From: Gyrodactylus bullatarudis
Lineage: Eukaryota > Platyhelminthes > Monogenea > Gyrodactylidea > Gyrodactylidae
NCBI GenBank assembly: GCA_012064415.1
Contig: SSNU01000177.1
Location: 191,212-255,211 of the forward strand
DNA length: 64,000 nucleotides
Reading direction: 5' to 3'
The notes beneath the pieces were generated by a model. That model was not told the origin of the DNA. It did no database searches and was given only the letters and a program-made list of their open reading frames with translations. Position numbers and translations under genes: made by a program. Shown piece after piece: positions 46,161 through 56,306 of this stretch; positions within the stretch are counted from its first letter, which is position 1, and the number at the start of each line of letters is the position of its first letter.

Positions 46161-46439
46161 TACAGTTCTTAGATTTTTGGTACATTTTATCACTAATGGT
46201 TGACTGTATAACTTTGATCAAAATCAAGAAAAATTTATTTTAAAACCATAGTTTTGATATATCTTCTTTCATTTTTCAAACTATGATTTTACGTGGATTT
46301 CGAACGTGTTTGAAAAACTACGTGAATTATTAATTCTTAATTTTTTTTAAATCCACACCTGTTTGAATAAGATGAGTCTGCTTAGAGTCATATATTGTAT
46401 CCTAAGGGGAATTATGAAAAATCTTATTGGTTTTTCCAT

Positions 46440-46612
46440 TAGTAAAAATATTGATGCCAGTTATAAAAAAATAGCGCTTTTATTTCGTGCCATACTCATC
46501 ATTCTTACATGCCAGATTTATATAAGGAAAACTGAGTACAAAATATTGATTGTAACTCACATTGGTTGTTTTCTGGTGCGTGCTAATAACTTAGACTCGT
46601 CGGGATATATAT
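46440..46612 (-). repeat. PLE type C 3' region with mutated ribozyme
   Basis: Reverse complement has AATGATGAG in place of CTGATGAG and keeps CACGAAA and AGCGCT. The downstream part is interrupted at 46612 by the foldback element. Confidence 0.6.
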
Positions 46613-47816
46613 GTTACCGTACAAACCCTGAATCAGTAAATCTCTAGATTTACTAGTACAAAGCCTGAATCAGTACAAAGTTGGTATAAAGCCTGAAATT
46701 CAGTGTTCGTACTAACTTTGTACTAGAATAATACATCATGTATACTTTTTATCATATTTTTATATGACATGGTGTATAAAACTCATACCATTCAAAGTAT
46801 TCTATACTATACATAGGGATAGGATATATGATTGCCTTGAATTAATTTCTCATTTAAAGGGGAAGGGGGATTCACACCCAGTCCTCGTTTAGGATTGACA
46901 AAGTCATATACAATGATGAATATTTTTTTTTTTGAAATCGAACATTTTTATTTATATACAGAATTATAATGATTAATGATTGTACAAATAAGAGAACAGA
47001 GAAGGAGTGTTCAATGTTATATTCTGTATAAGTCTTAGGTTCTTATCATTATATGAATCCTTGGTTAGATCCCAATGCGATCTAAATTTAGAGAATGTTT
47101 TTTGTTTGGGGGATCTTTTAATCTGGTGGCAGGATATCTTTTCGACAATTCAAATACTGATCAAAAAGCAGTCCCAATTTGAATAGTTTAATCTGAATTA
47201 TTTGACGACTGACGAGTGATTAATTTTTTTCTACAGTAGCTCTAGTCGTATCTCATAACTCAGAAAGAAACTTATATTACACACATTCAAAGAAAAAGCG
47301 AGAAAATATAATACTTAAGTTAGGAATATTCAGTAATTCTTACACCTTCTCCGAGAATCGAACCTTATTATTATCCATCTTGTTATATTTATGTTGAAAT
47401 GTAAATATTTGAATGAATTTTAAAATGAAAACCCAAGACTTATACAGAATATTCATCATTGTATATGACTTTGTCAATCCTAAACGGGGACTGGGTGTGA
47501 ATTCCTCTCCCCCTTTAAATGAGAAATTAATTCAAGGCTATCATATATCCTATCCCTATGTATAGTATAGAATACTTTGAATGGTATGAGTTTTATACAC
47601 CATGTCATATAAAAATATGATAAAAAGTATACATGATGTATTATTCTAGTACAAAGTTAGTACGAACACTGAATTTCAGGCTTTATACCAACTTTGTACT
47701 GATTCAGGCTTTATACCAACTTTGTACTGATTCAGGCTTTATACCAACTTTGTACTGATTCAGGCTTTGTACTAGTAAATCTAGAGATTTACTGATTCAG
47801 GGTTTGTACGGTAACA
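46613..47816. mobile_element. Foldback element with about 300-bp arms
   Basis: Termini GTTACCGTACAAACCCTGAA and its complement (TTTGTACGGTAAC). Arms cover 46613-46925 and 47445-47816, including ACCATGTCATATAAAAATAT on the right arm. Right arm has three or more 28-bp direct repeats (GGCTTTATACCAACTTTGTA). The empty site is seen at 33860 (GGGATATATATGTAAGAG), giving a 6-bp ATATAT duplication. No transposase; the centre holds a worn SINE piece at about 47236-47400. Confidence 0.75.
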
Positions 47817-47886
47817 TATATGTAAGAGTGATATATATCACTATCAAGTTTGACTCTGTAATATGACTATTATAAATTATATATAA

Positions 47887-48377
47887 GGGGGTAGGTAGTA
47901 GACTTGGATGAAATTTCGTAAAACCGAGGAAACCTGCAGTAATTTTGTTTAAATAATCTTTGAGCTATTTCTAAATCATTCGACCTTGTCTGGCTGAGTC
48001 AACTCTTTAAATGATTCTTGTATCATATAAACAAAGTTTCGGAAATTTTCAAATTTTGAACGTTCTTAATATTCTCCTGATTTATATTTTCATTAAAAAT
48101 GTCTTTATCTTTTACATTCAAAATCCAAGATATGAAAAAATATTTATAACTGCATAAAGTTAATAAAATCGAATATAATTAACAAAAATTAAAATAAAAA
48201 TCGTTCAAAATTTGAAAATTTCCGAAATTTTGTTTATATGATACAAGAATCATTTAAAGAGTTGACTCAGCCAGACATGGTCGAATTATTTAGAAATAGC
48301 TCAAAGATTATTTAAACAAAATTACTGACGGTTTCCTCGGTTTTACGAAATTTCATCCAAGTCTACTACCCACCCTT
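47887..48377. mobile_element. Foldback/MITE with about 175-bp inverted arms
   Basis: GTAGGTAGTAGACTTGGATG at the left and its complement (CATCCAAGTCTACTACCC) at the right; arms continue to CGTTCAAAATTTG near 48210. No coding sequence. Confidence 0.7.
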
Positions 48378-48379
48378 TA

Positions 48380-48860
48380 TCTACACATAAAACTGAATAT
48401 GAAAATAGTTTTTACAGCTCACAAAAACATCGAGGAGCAAAAGTTCCCTAAAATTTTTGTCTTTTTATTTTAGTACCAAATTTACAAATCTGACCGTTAA
48501 TGATTAGATTAACAATTTTAATATCAACATTTTGATCTATTATTTTGTAACATATTTAAACCATAAATTTTAAGAGGAGGTAATATAGCTAAATGATTTC
48601 CAAATCAGTAAAAAATGATCTAAAATTAGTTTTATGATAAAATTTATTAAAACTCAGGTCAATATTAGAATTCTCAGCCATGGTCATCCAAACGTTTCGA
48701 CGGTGATTGTCTTCACACGACTTCTTCAGGGGTACGACAAGTTTATCAAAAACAAAATACTTTTTATATACATTCATGATTTCATCCCTATCAGTTTATT
48801 CCAATCAGATGAGAGAATAGAATAATACAAGAGGCTGACCTATGATAAAAAAGTATTAAT
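48380..48860. other. Non-coding
   Basis: Frames at 48589-48825 have no motif; nothing supported. Confidence 0.3.
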
Positions 48861-48862
48861 AA

Positions 48863-49264
48863 TCAGAAAAGAAAAGGGTTATAATTTTTCATCAGATTTA
48901 ATTTAACTTCTTTTGCCAAAAAGCTGAATCCAACAATGTTCACTTCACCAACATTTCCATTAAAAGTATCAATATTGCCTATTTCAAGAGCTTCATGAAT
49001 TAACCTTTCTAAGTTTTTTTGTACACTAAGAACATGTGCATTATTATCATTTCTTAAAATACTGTTTTTATGTTCTTTGATTCTTGTCTTAACATTTCTA
49101 CCAGTTTGACCAGTATAACTTTTATCATAGATACATTTTAATTTATAGATACCACAGCCTTCCAGAATGTTATTTTCATTTTTGGAAATTTTATCAACAA
49201 GACTTATATTATTTTTGAAAGCAACTTTAAAGTTATTATTTTTATATATTTTAGATAACAAAAT
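48863..49264 (-). pseudogene. PLE GIY-YIG nuclease fragment, divergent type
   Basis: ILEGCGIYKLKCIYDKSYTG, QTGRNVKTRIKEHKNSIL: GIY, C-x6-YTG, QTGR and KEH blocks of a very AT-rich subfamily. A second piece of it is at 50660-51090 on the plus strand. It ends LMKNYNPFLF without a PIP-like tail. Confidence 0.7.
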
Positions 49265-49419
49265 ATAAAATGGACTATGTTCTAAAACAATGATTTTTTA
49301 ATGTCTAAATTTTGATTTCTGGTTATTACGTAATGTTCTCAAGATTTCACCACGAACTACATTTTCTTTGTATAGGATAGGTGTATATGATTTTTTGATA
49401 ATTAATATTTCATTGGGTT

Positions 49420-50333
49420 GCTGCAAAGTACTTTGTGATCTGGTTATTGACCTCCACCTCTGCTCTGAGTCTCTAACGTGGTGACTGTTGGGAGGATTGT
49501 GGAATCTGAGGTTTAGCTTTGGGGAGGTTCATTGGTTTCACGTAGTTCTTTTGTACACATAGTATTGGTTTCTCACAACTGATCAAATAAGCTTCAGCGC
49601 CTTTTAGCATGTTGACATTGTTTCCGTTAGGTTTGTAGATGATTTCAAAGTTTTTAGCGGAAACGTCTGCCTTAAATGTGGATAGGTGTTATCTTATAGC
49701 TGTTTTACTTTTGTGTAGATGCTCATCTATACGTTTTTCCAGTCTTCTGGTCGTATGTCCAATGTACTTAACATTACATTGACATTTGAACTTGTATACA
49801 ACATTAGTCTGCTTTAATTCGTCGATTGGATCTTTTGTGAAAATTTTCAGCATTTTGTTTGTCTTGTACATTATTCTCAGGCTTCCATTCGGGTAAGCCT
49901 CGTTGAAAGCATTTTTTATTTTCTTCTGGATTCGTCTCACTCTTTTAGCCAGGGATGTGATCAGACCTTGTTTCTGTCACATTGGAACACACGAGTTGTA
50001 GTTGGGAAGTCTTCCTGTGAATGTGCTTTTTCTGTAGATTGATCGAGCCAGGGAGCCATCTTCTTTTCGCGAGAGCAAAACATCCAGAAATGGGAGTTCT
50101 CCATTGTTTTGAGTTTCCATTGTGAACCTTATCTGCTGATGTGCTTCATTAAATTCTGATAATAAGTTATGAACATTACAATTATTTTCAACCATGATAA
50201 AAGTATCATCCATATAACGATAATAATTTGTAAACTTCTCTATGCCGGTCTGCAATGTGCTTTCAAGTTTTACCAGGAAAATGTCAGCCAACATTGGTGA
50301 ACACATTGCGACTCCATCTTTCTGGACATACAT
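49420..50333 (-). pseudogene. Penelope-like element, RT palm plus nuclease
   Basis: VQKDGVAMCSPMLADIFLVK, NYYRYMDDTFIMVENN (motif C YMDD), LPFLDVLLSRKEDGS, RKSTFTGRLPNYNS; a deletion of the thumb near 49977; then RRIQKKIKNAFNEAYPNGSL, TNVVYKFKCQCNVKYIGHTT, RRLEKRIDEHL; stop near 49690, then ADVSAKNFEIIYKPNG and ILCVQKNYVKPMN, ending NNQITKYFAATQ. Same subfamily as 23120-23377. Confidence 0.8.
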
Positions 50334-50514
50334 TGTGCCGTTGAAACTGAAAACGACATTCTATAATTATAATTGTAATTATCAATGTACGAATAATTGT
50401 TTAAATGTTAAAAATACTGATGAGTCCTGGAAACAGGAATAAACAAATCAAAAATGAATTTTTCCGAAACCAATGAAAGTTGGATATCAATTTTTGTAAA
50501 TTTGTACTTATATG

Positions 50515-50575
50515 GCAAGTATCACACTGATGTGTAAGCCCGAAATAAAGGCCTTATTTGTGAAACGCTTGACAT
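50515..50575 (+). other. Type E ribozyme copy (CTGATGTG)
   Basis: CAC-CTGATGTG-like core at 50527, CCCGAAA, AAGGCCTT stem III, GTG pairing with CAC. The A9 change should impair it. A 3'-half relative is at 18555-18590. Confidence 0.5.
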
Positions 50576-50659
50576 CATCTTCTTAATTTTTTACAATTAA
50601 AAAGAGGTTTTTAATATATTTTATTCACCTAAAATAATCAAAAATCAAAATTCATTGTT

Positions 50660-51090
50660 TTAGAACATAGTAAACTTTATATTTTGTTATATTGACCAAA
50701 CTGGTAGAAATTTTAAGACAAGAATCAAAGAACATAAAAACAGTATTTTAAGAAATGATAATAATTCACATGTTTTTCAACTTGTTCTTAACAATAATGG
50801 ACATAAAATCAATTTTGAAAATCATTTTTCTCTGATTCTGAATAACCAGATATTTCTCACAAAATTAATACTAACTCAGATAATTAAACTCAAACCATTA
50901 TTTTTCAAAATCCTGTTTAGCATGGTCTATTCCATTGAAAGACCGTATTCAAATGTACAAAGAACCAGTATACACACGCACATGGCAACTCTCCCACAAC
51001 CAAATGTACTCGCATAATACCAACACCAAGAAAACTACAGAGAAGTACCAAAAGAAGCCCACACGCACTCACCTCTAAGGAGGTGAACAA
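50660..51090 (+). pseudogene. PLE nuclease C-terminal part, divergent type
   Basis: YIDQTGRNFKTRIKEHKNSI, LRNDNNSHVFQLVLNNNGHK, INFENHF, with a later IIKLKPLF block; matches the element at 48863-49264 but on the other strand. Confidence 0.6.
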
Positions 51091-51149
51091 AAAGAAGGGC
51101 CAATCAGATCAATTATCATCATTTCTTGTAATTTTTGTATATAAATCTG

Positions 51150-51205
51150 GCATGTAAAAGCTGAAGAGTATGCCACGAAATAAAGCGCTATTCTTTTAAC
51201 AAACC
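51150..51205 (+). ncRNA. Hammerhead ribozyme motif, type C (CTGAAGAG)
   Basis: AAAG-CTGAAGAG at 51161, TATGCCACGAAA, AAAGCGCT, AUU-CTTT. Position 7 A is tolerated; stem I pairs perfectly. Confidence 0.7.
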
Positions 51206-51284
51206 TGGCATCGCCTTTCTTTATGAATTCTTCTATTGCTCGGATAAAATCAGAGGTTAATCAACACCTCTCAAACACTACACT

Positions 51285-52390
51285 TTTTTTCAAATTTAAA
51301 TTTTTGATTACACATTTTACAGTTTTGTCTACAATTTGAAGAAATATTTTACTTTTGACTACACTTTTTTCCATATTTTACACATTTGACTATAGTCAAA
51401 TTCCAATTAAAATATTCAGAGTATACGCCAGAGTATATAGAAATAATCCGAGTTGCATGGGATTTTGGACGAGTGGATTGAGCATTGGACTACAATGCGA
51501 GATGTCCTAGGTTCAAATCCAAGGTTGTGGCATACTGACGAGTCCAAAAGACTACGAAAGGCGCGTATATTTCTACCATATATGTATACTTAGATTATTT
51601 CTAAATTCTATGTGAGTTTCTTTCGTACCAGTCTCGGTGGGATCCATTAGTAAGCTGTAACATTCAGCGACATGGGCTAATCCATTATTAAACAAGACGT
51701 TCCTGTGGGATATATTACCTAAGCACCTAGAACGAAATAATTCTAGTATTAGTTAACTTTGTTTTTACATTTTTAACTACACTTTTCTTCATTTTTACAT
51801 TTTTGACTACACCTTTTTCTCATTTTTATATTTTTGACTATTTTCTAGGATCTCACAAAGGTTTTTTAAGGTTAATTATAATTTATGCAGTTAATTTAAT
51901 GGGAAATATAATTTGGTTAATCTCCCTATTATAATTATTCGTTTTATCAATTAAATTAATATAATGAATACACCATCATTTGAAATTTTCAAAGTGCTCG
52001 ATTTGTCCGAAATGATATGCTCATGCAACCAGGCAAAATTTATTTTTTCGCCTTGCAAACATATATTCGCAAATAAATTGGACTGATCACATTGAAAAAT
52101 ATACAAGACTGACACTCAGAAAAAAATTTATTTATCGAAAATATCTTTACTGGATTTGGATTCTCTTAAGGATGGTGAAATTCTAAGCCTGACGGCAACT
52201 CGAAAACAAGGTCGACCTAAGCTGAAACGACTAAAATTAAAATATGAAGAATTGAAATTAATCATATTGAATAAACATTGTATAATATATTTTCTTTCTC
52301 AATACATAAAGTGTAGTCAAAAATGTAAAAATGAAGAAAAGTGCAGTTAAAAATGTAAAAACATAACTAACTATGGTCAAAATACATTTG
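51285..52390. repeat. Clustered TTTTTGACTACACTTTT repeats in both orientations
   Basis: Units at 51290-51430, 51765-51845 and, inverted, 52305-52385 (AAGTGTAGTCAAAAATG). Looks like a decayed foldback element split by the SINE at 51455-51660. The inner frame 52156-52350 (RKQGRPKLKRLKLKYEELKL) is basic, without known domain. Confidence 0.45.
51455..51660 (+). mobile_element. tRNA-derived SINE with hammerhead-like core
   Basis: A-box-like GAGTGGATTGAGCATTGG, B box GGTTCAAATCC (51510-51520), then CTGACGAG at 51535-51542 and CGAAA at 51555-51559. ATA pairs with TAT after the GUA triplet; stem II GTCC...GACTAC is imperfect and stem III (GGCGCG) weak, so this copy is worn. Confidence 0.65.
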
Positions 52391-52440
52391 GAATAAAATC
52401 TCAATATTTTAATTTGAATTTGACTATTTTGGAAATATGT
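51660..52440. other. Non-coding apart from the repeat units above
   Basis: No gene supported. Confidence 0.3.
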
Positions 52441-52449
52441 AAGAAAGAG

Positions 52450-52505
52450 ATATATTTAAAACCATATACGTATTTCTTAAAGCATCATCAGTGGCATTGC
52501 TATAA
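52450..52505 (-). ncRNA. Hammerhead-like motif, type F
   Basis: Reverse complement TGCCA-CTGATGA (52491-52485), a minimal stem II, GAAA, palindrome TACGTA, then TGG pairing with CCA. The 3' end of the PLE at 52527-53785. Confidence 0.5.
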
Positions 52506-52526
52506 AAATGATAAAAGTTGAAAGAT

Positions 52527-53785
52527 TCATTCAAGATAATAATTTACAAATAATGAAAGAAATAGTAAAAGATGAATAAAATTAGAATGTAATATGTAAG
52601 CTGAAAAAACACCAAGACTCTCCAATAAATAGCAAAAGCGGAGAGAAAAGTGAAAAAGCTCACATAGGCCAGGAGAGTTGAAGGTTATAAGAATAGTTTT
52701 TTGAACACATAGATTGGGTTTGTATAGATTAATAAAGAATTTCTCTTTGACCCATACATCTATGCTGTCATCTCCAGGGTTTTTATACAAAATGGAAAAA
52801 TTCGAAACTGAAGCAGCATGTCTCTCTTGTTTGATATGCCTAGTTACCGCAGTGTCCTTATTCAGATGGTCACTTGATCTTGTAGACAGCTTCCTAATTG
52901 TTCTACCTATGTAAGAAGCACCACAGTCAAATTGGAATTTATAAATTAGTAGAGTCTTCTCCTCCAGCTTGAGTAAATATTTATGAATCAAACTAAACAG
53001 TCTCTGTGTTTTAAATACAATTTTCAATTGTATTTTATTGTAATGTTGATTGATGAGATTGTTAAGTCTTCTTCTAATGTCATTACTAAAATCTTAGTTT
53101 TTTCCATTTCATCTGTATTGACATCTTCATCTCTATTCTCTGAAATATTGATGAATTTGTCTCCAAATTTCTTTGGATAACTATTTTCCATTAAACATAA
53201 CTTCGAATTCTCTATTTCATTCTGCCATTCCTCCGGACTTGCTATTCTTCTTATCCTTTTTCCTAGACCAATCACTAAGCCAACTTTATGCGAGATAGGA
53301 CTGAAACTGGCATAATGAAGATATTTCCCATTATCAGTCTTCTTCTTGAAAATATTTCTTAGGATTGATCCATCCTCTTTTCTGGTTAGCTTAACATCTA
53401 AAAAACTCAAAACATTAGATTCCTTTTCCATAGTAAATTTAATATTTGGATGAAACGTGTTCATCTTTAAGAGAAAGTCATCTGCTGATACATAAGATGA
53501 AATAAAAGTGTCATCGACATATCTGATGTAAACATCAGTGAAAGAATTGATAGTATCTGAAATTTTATTAAGCTCTCACCAACCTAGAAAGATATCTGCT
53601 AATAGAGGACTAAGAGGTGAACCCATGGCTATTCCATCTTTCTGTATGAAGACTTTGTCCTGAAAAGATAGAGGAACATCTGTACAGCAAATCCTAATAA
53701 GATCTGCTATTTCCAGGCTTGACAACTCAAAACCGTCATGTTCATCAATAAAAGATTTAATGATAGCCAAAGTTTCCTCTATACC
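52527..53785 (-). pseudogene. Penelope-like element, fairly long copy
   Basis: IIKSFIDEHDGFELSSLEIA, KVFIQKDGIAMGSPLSPLLA, DIF; frameshift near 53575 then a YVRYVDDTFISSYVS-like motif C stretch; NIKFTMEKESNVLSFLDVKL, ISHKVGLVIGLGKRIRRIA, ENSYPKKFGDKFINI; linker; IVFKTQRLFSLIHKYLLKLE, FQFDCGASYIGRTIRKLSTR, TRHIKQERHAASVSN, YKPNLCVQK. 5' end cut exactly where the LINE begins. Subfamily of 5640-6060. Confidence 0.8.
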
Positions 53786-54660
53786 TTACTAACCGCAGGC
53801 AATTTGTTTCTTATGAAAACAACGATTCATTGCCTAAATTAATTACTTCAGGAGTTCCACAAGGCTCTAGAGTAGAACCTTTACTATTTAAATTGTTTTT
53901 TTCAAAAATAAATGTTGAAGGAGCTAAGATTTTTAAGTATGCTGATGATATGAAAATAGTCTTCAGTTTTGATGATGTTATCGATATAAATCTTATAAAC
54001 TCATCATTAAAATCCCTTATTAATGATCTGTTAACTCTAGGGCTTAGCATAAATGTAAGTAAAACATTCTACATGACTCCTTTCACAACAACTCCTATCA
54101 ATAATGATATATGTATTAATGATAAAATAATAAACCCCAAATTCACGGTTCGTGATTTAGGAGTTAAATACAATAATTTTCTTGATTTTACAGAGCATTA
54201 TAAAGAAATCTACAGGTCTTTTATCAGCAGATGTGTACGAATATAAAAATATATTAAAAATGACTTTATGAAGGTGTTCTTATATAAAATGATGGCCCGA
54301 ACTGTTGTCGAATTCTGCTCAGGATGTTGGAACCCGGAAAAAAACTGAATAGTCCAAGAAGTTTCAGAGAGTCGCCATAACTTTTCGAAACATACTATCT
54401 GCCCAGTACGGAAAACAACTTGGTCAACCTTCAGAGTCTATCAAAATTCGAAGAGATATAAAAAGTCTCATACTGATTAGAAAATTCCTAAAGCCTCAAA
54501 GAATTCCCAGACTTAAAGAACGCTACAGAATCGAAGGGCAATTAAAAAATCTAGCTATATTTAATCGATGTAAAAAGAACTTTGAAAAACTACCTAACTC
54601 CTTAAAAAGAAAAAAACCTGGAAGAATTTATTGAAGAAATTAAAACCCGATTTATAAACT
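53786..54660 (+). pseudogene. LINE reverse transcriptase, C-terminal RT part
   Basis: TNRRQFVSYENNDSLPKLIT, SGVPQGSRVEPLLFKLFF, IFKYADDMKIVF (motif C YADD), LSINVSKTFYM, FTVRDLGVKY, then KVFLYKMMARTVVEFCSGCW, NPEKN and, frameshifted, KFQRVAITFRNILS, ...LPNSLKRKKPGRI. PQGS and YADD mark the non-LTR type. It continues, in family terms, the fragment at 1-345. Confidence 0.8.
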
Positions 54661-54825
54661 AAATAACAAAAAAAAGACATACCTATTTATCTATTAAACC
54701 AGATTGCCCTTTTAGAATTTCCTAAGACGAAATTGCATTTATAAACACTAGTATCATGATATGAAGTAAACTAATATCAAAAACTTCAAATATATCTTAT
54801 GAAGATATCTACTATTTTTACTTAC

Positions 54826-55394
54826 TTTAAGCTTTTTGTTGTACTGCCCTTTAAATTTACGTAAAACTCCAGCATCTATAGGTTGTAGAACAGATTTGGA
54901 ATTCTTGGGAAGATACACCAACTAGAATAGAATAGAATAATAATTTACTAGAATGCAAAGCAGTAAAGATTTTCTAATTACTTTGATATTTCTCAATTGC
55001 GGTTGATAAAAATTAATTTTATTTTCAACTTATAACATGAAATTCTATGATTTTTTTTAAGGCTGGCGATATATTTGGAGGAGCCATGAACATTGGGTAA
55101 ATTTTGACCGTGAGCCACACCATCAATGATATCATGGATCTGTGCATCTGAAATTGGTTGACCTGTTGCTTTCAGGTGTTCGATTTGTTCACTAATACGA
55201 TTACGTAAGCGGGCAAATCTGTTTATATTCTCATAATTTACGGAAGCAGCGATTTGCAACTTAATTCTTACCCAAGACAATATAGTTGTGATTGCAACAT
55301 GGTTCTTAGTCTTGAAGAATCGAGCTCCATGATTAGAGGATTCGAACTCATGAACGATAGCGAGTTTTTCAGCATTCGTGTACTTAGTTTTCAT
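54826..55394 (-). CDS. Tigger/pogo-like HTH gene without catalytic core
   Basis: 55394-about 55030: YTNAEKLAIVHEFESSNHGA...AITTILSWVRIK, then INRFARLRNRISEQIEHLKA, SDAQIHDIIDGVAHGQN: CENP-B-type tandem HTH, aligning with 32229-32591. Exon 54921-54826 (acceptor ATTCTATTCTAG, donor GTAAGT, phase 0): VYLPKNSKSVLQPIDAGVLR, KFKGQYNKKLK, the C-terminal block of DDE_1 (Tigger) transposases. Only about 100 bp separate them, so the Asp-bearing core is missing. Decayed transposase or a domesticated DNA-binding gene. Confidence 0.6.
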
Positions 55395-55433
55395 TATTGA
55401 AGAATTCTGTAGAATAATTAGATAAAGGCTATT

Positions 55434-55649
55434 TTACTCTTCATTTTCATTGGTTACTGAGGATAAAAGTGAAGACATGAATTTCTTGTGATTTTTCCAT
55501 AAGGGGCTTGAGTATACCTCATTTAAAGATTTGCTTAGAGGTAAAAAAGGTAAAAGATTGAGTGTCAACATTTCCTTGATGAATGGAATATAGAAGGTTT
55601 GTTTATAAAAAAATAGACCCCCACATAAATTGTAAATGTAAATTGCCAC
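55434..55649 (-). other. Unassigned reading frame of 71 codons
   Basis: Polar C-terminal half (SLNEVYSSPLWKNHKKFMSS) without known motif; could be an exon, unsupported otherwise. Confidence 0.2.
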
Positions 55650-55654
55650 ATTGC

Positions 55655-56300
55655 AATTGTTTAAGCAAGACTTTGAAAATCTACATGTCTATCGAAATAT
55701 TTTATTAATTACAATTTACCTTTACAGTGCCGGTATTAAATATTGCACATGCTTAATAGAAAATTAAGCTAATAAAAATGAGAATGAAATGAATGAGTTG
55801 AAAGATAAATACATTTTTTCATGAAATCATTCAACAGATTTTCCCAAACTAATTGATGAATTGAATAAAATTTATTAATAGTTAATGATTTTCACTACTA
55901 TTTTAGTTTATTAAGTTAAATTTTTTTTCTTATTTTTCAATATTCAAACTTAAAACATTATTTGTGTGAATTCAATGCCCAAATAAGGCATTAAATTAAT
56001 CATTCAGACCAATAAAAATCGAGAATAAACCAATATACTCGAGTGTATTGTTTTGTACAATCATGAGGCTGAAAGAGTATAAAACGAGGCACTATTCCAT
56101 TTTTGAAAAAATAGGTTAATGAATCGGAGCTTTTACCTGTATAACCTTTTAAGAAAAATGTATGTATGAGTGGTATCCACAAAATTTACTAGGAAATTTC
56201 CTGATTCAATTTGTACAGTGATATATATTATATAACTGTTTGTCTAATTTTAATTTTAAAAGTCTGTAGTAGAATAAATTTTTTTATTTTGAATTTTTTT
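55655..56300. other. Non-coding between PARG B and HTH gene
   Basis: AT-rich. No gene seen. Confidence 0.35.
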
Positions 56301-56306
56301 CTCGAA

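Noticed and set aside
47660..47790. 28-bp tandem repeats as CRISPR or satellite
   Set aside because: Three to four contiguous units without spacers, inside a foldback arm.
50242..50442. Plus-strand frame opposite the PLE RT
   Set aside because: Shadow of the minus-strand RT frame 49977-50333.
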